Of a stretch of 7,629 nucleotides of DNA, positions 1 to 5,128 are shown in pieces. Position 1 is the stretch's first letter. Every line of letters begins with the position of its first letter. The position numbers were made by a program, and so were the translations under genes. Origin of the DNA: Prevotellaceae bacterium (GTDB lineage: Bacteria; Bacteroidota; Bacteroidia; Bacteroidales; UBA932); the NCBI GenBank assembly GCA_031278135.1, contig JAITKY010000014.1, positions 1-7,629 of the forward strand, given 5' to 3'. The notes below the pieces were generated by a model. The model saw nothing but the letters and a program-made list of their open reading frames with translations. It had not been told where the DNA came from and did no database searches.

Positions 1-88
1 AGCATTTCATATTTGATATCTAAAAAATCTTCCCAAATTGTTCAATTTGCCTGCGATTATTCTTGTTGATTTTTGCTTTTTGTCGTAG

Positions 89-484
89 ATTATCCCCCCA
101 CAAAAAACTTATATCGACGCCGCCTCGACCAAAGACGCTTTAAATCTTACTCTTGGCATCGACCGACGTGTGGCGGTCAAAAGGGAAAAAGTAAACGAAA
201 TGAGCAGTTTCAAATTGCTTGGAAACGATATACGACAGGAATTTACGTACAGAATAACCGTCAGAAACAATCATAACAAGCCTGTTGTGAAAGACCAATA
301 TCCCAAATCAACAGAAAAACAGGTCGAAGTAAATTTGCTGAAAAGCACCACAATTCCGACTTTTAACAACGAAGATGTGGGAGTAGTTACATGGGAAGAA
401 AAATTAAGACAGGGCGAATTAAAAACCTACAATATCTCATACAGTGTGAAATACCCGAAAAGAGCGGTACTGAATTTATCTTAA
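89..484 (+). pseudogene. C-terminal fragment of a DUF4139 (MuiA-like) protein
   Basis: The frame open from 89 to the TAA at 482-484 encodes the end of a DUF4139 domain. This is the beta-rich C-terminal domain of proteins annotated as mucoidy inhibitor A-like, whose molecular role is poorly defined. Recognisable parts, in order, are TYIDAASTKDALNLTLG, then VKREKV, an ITVRNN strand, DQYPKST, VGVVTWEEKL and the closing YSVKYPK block. Similarity starts at about position 106. Upstream of it the same frame has stops at 86-88 and 14-16, and the other forward frames stop at 67-69 and 21-23, so no full-length gene enters from the left edge. A GTG at 170 or an ATG at 200 could start a short product of about 95-105 residues, but either lies inside the domain. 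The loop between RNN and DQYP looks a few residues shorter than I expect for the family. I read it as a truncated or frameshifted remnant. A sequence or assembly fault at the window edge is the alternative. Confidence 0.6.
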
Positions 485-488
485 AAAA

Positions 489-528
489 TTGACATTTTAC
501 TTTCATTCGGTAAATATGATTACTTTTG
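489..528 (+). promoter_or_regulatory. Promoter-like elements upstream of plsY
   Basis: TACTTTTG at 521-528 matches the Bacteroidota -7 consensus TAnnTTTG exactly. It would place transcription start near 535 and leave a leader of about 17 bases before the ATG at 552. No good TTTG/TTG element lies at the usual spacing upstream of it. Overlapping it is a sigma70-like pair: TTGACA at 489-494, 16 bases, then TAAATA at 511-516. The position just after the DUF4139 stop supports plsY being transcribed independently. This is pattern matching only. Confidence 0.5.
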
Positions 529-551
529 CATCGACATTTTTTGGTTAAGTA

Positions 552-1208
552 ATGGATAATGTAATGTATTTTATATGGTTGGTGGCGGCTTATTTGTTAG
601 GTTCTATTTCGAGCGCCGTGTGGGTGGCAAGAACAAAACACGGAATTAATATTCGTGAACACGGAAGCGGAAACGCTGGAGCAACAAACATATTGAGAGT
701 GTTAGGACCCAGAGCGGCTTTGTCTGTTTTTATCTTCGACTTTCTGAAAGGATTAGTTGCGGTGCAGTTTATACGGTTTACGATTCTCGACAGCCAGGTG
801 AATCTGGAATTATATACAGGCTACGAAATTGCATTGGGGATTTGCGCCGTTCTCGGACATATTTTCCCGATTTTCGCATCGTTCAAAGGCGGAAAGGGTG
901 TGGCAACGGTCGCCGGAACGCTTGTGGCGATATCTCCGTACCCGATGTTGCTGGCATTGACGGTTTTTCTTGCGACTTTCTTGACTACACATTATGTTTC
1001 GCTGAGTTCGATAATGGCTGCAATAACGTTTCCGGTATTTGTGATATTCCTTTTCGGAATGTTACTCATGCCCGACAAAACAAGTCTAACACTGAAATGC
1101 TTCAGTCTGATTGCTTCCACTATGATTATCATCACACATCGGAAAAACATAAAACGTCTTCGGAACAGTACGGAAAATAAAATATCGTTCAGGAAAAAAG
1201 AAAATTAA
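552..1208 (+). CDS. plsY: Glycerol-3-phosphate 1-O-acyltransferase PlsY
   Basis: An integral inner-membrane enzyme that moves the acyl group from acyl-phosphate (made by PlsX) to the 1-position of glycerol-3-phosphate, giving lysophosphatidic acid, the first membrane-bound step of phospholipid synthesis. The three cytoplasmic motifs of the family are visible: GSGNAGATN at residues 38-46, GHIFPIFASFKGGKGVAT at 102-119, and the C-terminal HRKNIKRLRNSTE at 196-208. Hydrophobic segments lie at roughly residues 5-25, 55-76, 92-110, 118-145, 150-172 and 183-195, as expected for a multi-pass protein. The length of 218 residues is normal, with a short basic tail. The start ATG at 552 is followed directly by the first membrane segment. 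No plsX lies in the window. The next gene, panB, is convergent, so plsY is either monocistronic or ends a short unit. Confidence 0.95.
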   Translation: MDNVMYFIWLVAAYLLGSISSAVWVARTKHGINIREHGSGNAGATNILRVLGPRAALSVFIFDFLKGLVAVQFIRFTILDSQVNLELYTGYEIALGICAVLGHIFPIFASFKGGKGVATVAGTLVAISPYPMLLALTVFLATFLTTHYVSLSSIMAAITFPVFVIFLFGMLLMPDKTSLTLKCFSLIASTMIIITHRKNIKRLRNSTENKISFRKKEN

Positions 1209-1210
1209 TG

Positions 1211-1263
1211 ATGAGTTATAAGTTGTGGATTATGAGTTAGGCGCTGCACTCATAACTCATAAT
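1211..1263. repeat. Direct and inverted ATGAGTTA repeats
   Basis: ATGAGTTA occurs at 1211-1218 and again at 1232-1239. The inverted partner TAACTCAT is at 1253-1260. The first copy can pair with 1252-1260 over 9 bases (ATGAGTTAT with ATAACTCAT). The second can pair with 1253-1263 over 11 bases. The two hairpins exclude each other. Confidence 0.6.
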
Positions 1264-1270
1264 TTTTAAT
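1229..1270 (+). terminator. Possible rho-independent terminator after plsY
   Basis: A perfect 11-base inverted repeat pairs 1229-1239 (ATTATGAGTTA) with 1253-1263 (TAACTCATAAT) around a 13-base GC-richer loop. It is followed by a T run at 1263-1267. It begins 20 bases after the plsY stop, so it could end plus-strand transcription. The stem is AT-rich and therefore weak for an intrinsic terminator. On the minus strand the stem is not followed by a T run, so it is not an obvious terminator for panB. Confidence 0.45.
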
Positions 1271-1286
1271 ATCTTTCCGATTTATT
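1266..1286 (-). repeat. Imperfect second copy of the panB 3' end
   Basis: These 21 bases match 1322-1342, the last six codons and stop of panB, at 19 of 21 positions. The two differences are adjacent (1273-1274). Read on the minus strand the copy gives NKSERY plus TAA, against NKSEEY plus TAA at the real end. The copies are 56 bases apart. Similarity fades beyond 1286, so this is a short duplicated tail, not a second gene. Confidence 0.7.
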
Positions 1287-1299
1287 CATAGAAGGTCGG

Positions 1300-1317
1300 C
1301 ACTAACCACTAACCACT
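1300..1317. repeat. Short tandem repeat, CACTAAC units
   Basis: CACTAAC is repeated twice and followed by a partial CACT, a 7-base unit, just downstream of the panB stop codon. It lies between the two copies of the panB tail. No function is apparent, and such short arrays can be slippage products. Confidence 0.55.
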
Positions 1318-1321
1318 ATTA

Positions 1322-2140
1322 TTAATATTCTTCCGATTTATTTGGGAAATTGCCGGATTTAACGTCTTTGACGTAATTATTAAATGCTTCCAGCATATTT
1401 TCGCGAAGGTTGGCATATCGTCGCAGGAAACGCGGCGAAAAGCTCTTGTTTAATCCCAGCATGTCGTGAGACACAAGCACTTGACCATCGACACCTCCGC
1501 CAGCGCCTATACCGATTACCGGAATCGAAATTTCCTGCGCTACTTTAGCGCCCAGATCTGCGGGTATCTTTTCGAGTAACAAAGCGAAACAGCCTTCATT
1601 TTCGAGAAGATGAGCGTCTTTGACAAGTTTCGCAGCTTCTTTTTCGTCTTTTGCCCTGACAGCCCATGTTCCGTATTTGTGAATCGATTGCGGCATCAGA
1701 CCCAGATGTCCCATTACGGGTATTCCTGCCGACAAAATTCGTCGTATGGAATCAATAATCTCCTCTCCGCCTTCGAGTTTAAGAGCGTCGGCTGAACTTT
1801 CTTTCATTATCCGTATCGCCGACGACAGCGCTTTTTTTGAATTTCCCTGATACGAACCAAACGGCATATCGACAACTATCATAGGGTTTTGTATCCCTCT
1901 GACCACCGATTGAGCATGATAAATCATCTGATCCAGCGTCATTGGGATAGTCGTTTCGTGACCTGCTATCACGTTTGAAGCCGAATCGCCAACCAACACC
2001 ATATCGATTCCTTCAACCTCGTCGATTATACTTGCCATCGTATAGTCATAGACGGTGAGCATGGTGATTTTTTCACCCTTTTGCTTCATTTCGCTGAGTT
2101 TGTGGGTCGTTATTACCCTGTTTTTTCCTGTTACCGACAT
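1322..2140 (-). CDS. panB: 3-methyl-2-oxobutanoate hydroxymethyltransferase PanB
   Basis: A cytoplasmic enzyme that transfers a one-carbon unit from 5,10-methylenetetrahydrofolate to 2-oxoisovalerate to make ketopantoate, the first committed step to pantothenate and coenzyme A. The TIM-barrel motifs are all in place: LTVYDYTMA near residue 28, VGDSASNV with a metal-ligand Asp at 52, DMPFGSY with Asp91, KLEGG with Glu123, GHLGLMPQ at 144-151, the LLEKIP motif with the presumed catalytic Glu190, and GIGAG at 210-214. It then reads [13 protein letters not shown], where most homologues have a Tyr before the His-Asp and a Pro in the preceding glycine loop; this is a mild variation. The length of 272 residues is typical. 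Its ATG overlaps the stop codon of the yqeY-like gene by one base (TAATG), which suggests translational coupling. No panC or panD is in the window. Confidence 0.96.
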   Translation of the reverse strand: MSVTGKNRVITTHKLSEMKQKGEKITMLTVYDYTMASIIDEVEGIDMVLVGDSASNVIAGHETTIPMTLDQMIYHAQSVVRGIQNPMIVVDMPFGSYQGNSKKALSSAIRIMKESSADALKLEGGEEIIDSIRRILSAGIPVMGHLGLMPQSIHKYGTWAVRAKDEKEAAKLVKDAHLLENEGCFALLLEKIPADLGAKVAQEISIPVIGIGAGGGVDGQVLVSHDMLGLNKSFSPRFLRRYANLRENMLEAFNNYVKDVKSGNFPNKSEEY

Positions 2141-2586
2141 TATTGAAGAAGTTTTTTAATGGTGTCTGCAATAAATTTTCCGTCGGCTTTACCGGCTAAC
2201 TGCTTCGACGCTACGCCCATGACTTTGCCCATGTCTTTGATGCTTGCTGCCCCTGTCGATTCGATAATGGACTTCACTGTCGATTCGATTTCCTGCTCGC
2301 TGAGTTGTTTTGGGAGAAATTCTTCGATAATATCAGCTTCGGCGAGTTCTTTGTCGGCGAGTTCCTGTCGATTGTTGCTGATGTAGATGTTGGCGGTTTC
2401 GCGCCTCTGTTTCACTAACTTCTGCAACATTTTTATTTCGGCGGTTTCGTCGAAATCTTTGGCATTTTCCGATGTTTTTGCCAATAAGATCGCTGCTTTC
2501 ACAGCCCTTAACGATTCAAGACGGATTTTGTCTTTGGCAAACATCGCCGCCTTTATTCCATCATTTATTTTCTGTTCTAACGACAT
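2140..2586 (-). CDS. yqeY: GatB/YqeY domain protein
   Basis: A small soluble protein of 148 residues, the usual length for stand-alone YqeY proteins. It resembles the helical C-terminal tail domain of GatB, the tRNA-binding part of the Asp/Glu-tRNA amidotransferase. The role of the stand-alone form is not settled, and a tRNA-related role is only inferred from the domain. Diagnostic parts are [11 protein letters not shown] near residue 23, [14 protein letters not shown] at 51-64, [13 protein letters not shown] near 89, and the closing KDMGKVMG ... GKADGKFI ... IKKLL block (about 117-147). It starts 36 bases after the cysteine-synthase-like gene with no clear promoter between, and its stop overlaps the panB start, so the three genes probably form one transcript. 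Confidence 0.9.
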   Translation of the reverse strand: MSLEQKINDGIKAAMFAKDKIRLESLRAVKAAILLAKTSENAKDFDETAEIKMLQKLVKQRRETANIYISNNRQELADKELAEADIIEEFLPKQLSEQEIESTVKSIIESTGAASIKDMGKVMGVASKQLAGKADGKFIADTIKKLLQ

Positions 2587-2622
2587 GTTAATTTAGTATT
2601 TAATTAATAATAAAATATTGTT

Positions 2623-3531
2623 CTACAGCAGTGTTGTACTTATATAACGTTCGGTTGTATTCGGAAGAATGACAAGAATCGTTTTCTCGAAATTTTCCTC
2701 GTACTGCGATATCTGCATTGCGGCGTGTATCACCGCTCCCGACAGCATATCGATAATCATACCTTCGGTTATTGCAATTTCTTCGACTGTTTCAGCCGCA
2801 TCTTCGTTTTTTATTGCAATCATCGTATCTACATGATATTCGAGTTCGTCGCAAGCCTCGCCGGGATTCAGTTCCGACTTGACCGACACTACCTGTATAT
2901 CAGGATTCTGTTCTTTGAGATACAACAGCAGATTGTTTACCTGTGTCTGAAAAACCTTGTCAGTATCAGCGCTTACGACAAGAATACTCACATTTCCGCA
3001 GGCGTATTCCCAGATGTCGCCTGTTTTTTGGATTTCGGGGACTTTATCGGCAAACTGTTCGAGTGTGACGGCGCCGGCAATTTCGGTTTTCAACTGTTTT
3101 GCTTTTTCGATAGCGCCTTCGATACCTTTTTCGCCCGGTGTCAGCACGACTATTGCGTCGAGTGTCTGAATCAGGCTGATGTGTTTCCGGTTCATCGTAT
3201 CCGGCACGGTCAGGACGAGTTTGTATCCTTTTCGCTGAATGATCCACGCAAGCCCGACGCCCGATTTGTAACACGGCTCAATCAAGACAGTATGACGTTT
3301 ATCGATCAGTCCTTCTTTTTCGGCATATTCGATAATCGCCAGCACAACCCGGTCGAAATTAGGAATAACCGCCCGTCTCGAAAACGAATCTTTATTCATT
3401 GGATTGAATGCATCGACTTTGACCAACAAGTCGGTCTTAAGCCCGTACATTTTCATGTAACTGCTCAAACGCAGTAACGGTGTGTGTTTTGCGAGTTCTA
3501 CGTCTGTAGGTTTACTGTAAAATGTTGACAT
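2623..3531 (-). CDS. Cysteine-synthase-like protein lacking PLP-site motifs (probable pseudoenzyme)
   Basis: The 302-residue product follows cysteine synthase (CysK, O-acetylserine sulfhydrylase) from end to end: HTPLLRL at 16-22, LVKVDAFNP at 36-44, IIEYAEKEGLI at 66-76, GVGLAWI at 91-97, KGYKLVLTVPDTM at 101-113, LYLKEQNPDIQVVSV at 203-217 and ILPNTTERYISTTLL at the end. The active site is altered. Where CysK has SVKDR with the lysine that holds pyridoxal phosphate, the alignment gives NFDR (Phe59), preceded by about 10 extra residues. The TSGNT substrate loop is CYKSG (87-91). The glycine-rich GTGGT phosphate loop reads ADTDK (188-192). Lys47 could be a displaced lysine, but the two loops remain lost. 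The intact frame and well-kept surroundings argue for selection on a non-catalytic, regulatory or partner-binding role. That role is inferred. It is the first gene of the minus-strand operon and is divergent from the AMP nucleosidase gene. Confidence 0.85.
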   Translation of the reverse strand: MSTFYSKPTDVELAKHTPLLRLSSYMKMYGLKTDLLVKVDAFNPMNKDSFSRRAVIPNFDRVVLAIIEYAEKEGLIDKRHTVLIEPCYKSGVGLAWIIQRKGYKLVLTVPDTMNRKHISLIQTLDAIVVLTPGEKGIEGAIEKAKQLKTEIAGAVTLEQFADKVPEIQKTGDIWEYACGNVSILVVSADTDKVFQTQVNNLLLYLKEQNPDIQVVSVKSELNPGEACDELEYHVDTMIAIKNEDAAETVEEIAITEGMIIDMLSGAVIHAAMQISQYEENFEKTILVILPNTTERYISTTLL

Positions 3532-3566
3532 CTTTTTTATCGTTTTTTTTTACTTAAAATCCCGCA

Positions 3567-3574
3567 CAAATGTA
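3567..3574 (-). promoter_or_regulatory. Bacteroidota -7 box for the cysteine-synthase-like operon
   Basis: Read on the minus strand this is TACATTTG, an exact match to TAnnTTTG. It implies transcription start near 3561 and a leader of about 30 bases before the ATG at 3531. The -33 region at the expected distance is only T-rich and has no clear TTTG. The start codon itself is preceded by an A-rich AAAAAAG stretch and not by a Shine-Dalgarno site. Confidence 0.5.
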
Positions 3575-3583
3575 GTAACAATT

Positions 3584-3612
3584 TTTGAATTTAAAATAAA
3601 TGCGTAATTTTG
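3584..3612 (+). promoter_or_regulatory. Bacteroidota promoter for the AMP nucleosidase/kinase pair
   Basis: TTTG at 3584-3587 and TAATTTTG at 3605-3612 form a -33/-7 pair separated by 17 bases, a plausible spacing for the Bacteroidota housekeeping sigma factor. Transcription would begin near 3618, about 30 bases before the ATG at 3649. The oppositely directed box at 3567-3574 lies 10 bases upstream of the -33 element, so polymerase binding on the two sides could interfere. Confidence 0.55.
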
Positions 3613-3648
3613 TGACGAAAACTGTGTGTTTTTTGTTAGTTTTATAGT

Positions 3649-4419
3649 ATGAAAACGAAGGAAGATATTGTTGCAAACTGGTTGCCGAGATACACCGGAT
3701 GTTCACTCGATGACTTTGGTAAGTATGTATTACTCACTAATTTCAAAAAGTATTTGACCCTGTTTACAAAATGGAATAATGTGCCGGTTGTCGATGAAAA
3801 CGCAAATATGCCATGCGCAACATTCGACGGAATAACTATGATTAATTTTGGAATGGGCAGCCCGAATGCTGCGATAGTTATGGATCTTTTATCAGCAATA
3901 GCGCCGAAAGCTGTTCTTTTTTTGGGCAAATGCGGAACGTTGAAGGATAAAAACAGTCTGGGCGATTTGATTTTGCCCATCGCAGCGATTCGTGGCGACG
4001 GAACTTCGAGAGATTATCTGCCTCCGGAAGTTCCCGCTTTACCGGCATTCAGCCTGCAACGGGCTGTGTCGTCAACTATTCGGGATATGGGACTCGACTA
4101 TTGGACGGGAACGGTGTACACAACCAACCGCCGTGTATGGGAACATGACGACAGGTTCAAAGAATATCTGAAAACGATACGCTGTCTGGCAATCGACATG
4201 GAAACAGCAACGATTTTTACTGTCGGATTTGCCAACAACATAAGCACAGGCGCTCTGCTATTAACCTCCGATATGCCAATGGTTTCGACGGGTATCAAAA
4301 CCGCCGAAAGCGATAGAAAAGTGACGGAAACATTTGTCGATACCCATGTCAAAATCGGCATCGAAGCGCTTACGCTTATTAAAAATGACGACCGTTCAAT
4401 TAAACATTTACGATTTTAA
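3649..4419 (+). CDS. amn: AMP nucleosidase, short Bacteroidota form
   Basis: A phosphorylase-superfamily protein of 256 residues that most likely hydrolyses AMP to adenine and ribose 5-phosphate in the cytoplasm, affecting adenylate level and purine salvage. Visible motifs are the INFGMGSPNAA strand and loop at 65-75, FLGKCGTL at 91-98 (nucleoside phosphorylase core), GDLILPIAAIRGDGTS at 105-120, the ribose-site AIDMETATIF at 181-190 (Met184-Glu185), and LLTSDMP at 204-210, where Asp208 is the likely purine-contact acid. E. coli Amn is nearly twice as long because of an extra N-terminal domain. The single-domain length here is what Bacteroidota proteins annotated as AMP nucleosidase have. A related purine nucleosidase or phosphorylase activity cannot be excluded from sequence alone. 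The deoxynucleoside kinase follows after 17 bases, so the pair is probably cotranscribed. Confidence 0.87.
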   Translation: MKTKEDIVANWLPRYTGCSLDDFGKYVLLTNFKKYLTLFTKWNNVPVVDENANMPCATFDGITMINFGMGSPNAAIVMDLLSAIAPKAVLFLGKCGTLKDKNSLGDLILPIAAIRGDGTSRDYLPPEVPALPAFSLQRAVSSTIRDMGLDYWTGTVYTTNRRVWEHDDRFKEYLKTIRCLAIDMETATIFTVGFANNISTGALLLTSDMPMVSTGIKTAESDRKVTETFVDTHVKIGIEALTLIKNDDRSIKHLRF

Positions 4420-4436
4420 ACTTTTGATTTTAAGAT

Positions 4437-5048
4437 ATGTATATAGCAATAGCCGGAAATATTGGTAGTGGGAAAACAACTCTTGCAACGTTACTCGCTC
4501 ATAATTATGGTTGGGACGTCGTGTACGACGAAGAAGAAAGAAATCCATATATCGCCGACTTCTACGAAGATATGAGACAATGGTCGTTCAATTTACAGAT
4601 ATACTTTTTACGACGTCGGTATAAAAATATTCTTGATATTCAGAAAAGCAGTAAACCGGTCATTCAGGACCGTACAATCTACGAAGACGCCTGTATCTTC
4701 GCCCCAAACCTGATCGGTATGGGACTGATGTCGCCAAGAGATTTTGAAACCTACAAATCGCTGTACGACTTGATGATGACTTTAGTCGCACCGCCTACTC
4801 TGTTGATATATCTGAAGGCGTCGGTTCCTACGCTCGTCAAACAAATCCAAAAACGGGGACGTGAATTCGAAAACAGTATCCGTATCGATTATCTGCAAAG
4901 TCTGAACGACAGATACAACAAATGGATCGAAAGTTACGAACATAAATTCCTGACTATAAACGTCGATTCAATCAACTTCTCGGAAAACCCCGAAGATCTT
5001 AGTATCGTAATCGATAAAGTCAACGCTCAAGTCAATGGGCTTTTCTGA
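4437..5048 (+). CDS. Deoxynucleoside kinase family protein
   Basis: A cytoplasmic kinase of 203 residues that phosphorylates deoxynucleosides with a nucleoside triphosphate, a salvage route to dNTP precursors. The P-loop GNIGSGKTTL is at residues 7-16 with Lys13. An acidic stretch DEEERNPYIADFYED at 31-45 carries the candidate catalytic Glu. FNLQIYFL at 51-58 supplies the base-contacting Gln54. QDRTIYEDACIF at 77-88 is the DRS-type motif with Asp78-Arg79, and KRGREFE at 139-145 is the lid arginine segment. The substrate (deoxyadenosine, deoxyguanosine or deoxycytidine) cannot be decided from these motifs. The ATG at 4437 lies directly before the P-loop strand. It sits 17 bases after the AMP nucleosidase gene without a promoter between, so both are likely one unit acting on purine and deoxynucleoside pools. 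No clear terminator follows. Confidence 0.92.
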   Translation: MYIAIAGNIGSGKTTLATLLAHNYGWDVVYDEEERNPYIADFYEDMRQWSFNLQIYFLRRRYKNILDIQKSSKPVIQDRTIYEDACIFAPNLIGMGLMSPRDFETYKSLYDLMMTLVAPPTLLIYLKASVPTLVKQIQKRGREFENSIRIDYLQSLNDRYNKWIESYEHKFLTINVDSINFSENPEDLSIVIDKVNAQVNGLF

Positions 5049-5100
5049 AAAGACAATCAAAAAATTATGCTAATTCTATAGAAATGCGAAATAAAAAAGG

Positions 5101-5108
5101 TAGATTTG
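5101..5108 (+). promoter_or_regulatory. Bacteroidota -7 box before the exported protein gene
   Basis: TAGATTTG matches TAnnTTTG exactly. It would start transcription near 5114, 15 bases before the ATG at 5129. No TTTG is seen at the expected -33 distance. If real, it rules out the in-frame upstream ATG at 5084 as the start for this transcript. Confidence 0.4.
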
Positions 5109-5117
5109 ACAAATTAC

Positions 5118-5123
5118 AGAGGA
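5118..5123 (+). promoter_or_regulatory. Shine-Dalgarno site deciding the start at 5129
   Basis: AGAGGA lies 5 bases before the ATG at 5129, one of the few Shine-Dalgarno-like sites in this window. The alternative in-frame ATG at 5084 has only A/T-rich sequence upstream and would place 15 extra polar residues before the hydrophobic signal segment. Both points favour 5129. Confidence 0.6.
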
Positions 5124-5128
5124 AAATT

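Noticed and set aside
73..276. 67-codon frame starting at TTG 73 on the plus strand
   Set aside because: It reads the DUF4139 region in the wrong frame; the homologous residues are in the frame ending at 484.
842..1180. 112-codon frame inside plsY on the plus strand
   Set aside because: Shadow of plsY in another frame; it covers the FKGGKGVAT motif region and has no features of its own.
1209..1321. CRISPR-like or mobile-element interpretation of the repeats in the plsY-panB gap
   Set aside because: Repeats are few, short and of different kinds with no regular spacing, and there is no transposase or terminal inverted repeat pair at the ends of the gap.
2725..3477. 250-codon open frame on the plus strand
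   Set aside because: Fully antisense to the cysteine-synthase-like gene; the translation is rich in Phe, His and Asp and has no recognisable family.
5084..5128. Upstream in-frame ATG at 5084 as an alternative start for the exported protein
   Set aside because: It has no Shine-Dalgarno site, adds a polar stretch before the signal peptide, and lies upstream of the -7 box at 5101-5108; the ATG at 5129 has AGAGGA at proper spacing.
5049..5128. Possible terminator after the deoxynucleoside kinase
   Set aside because: The gap is A/T-rich but I found no convincing inverted repeat followed by a T run.
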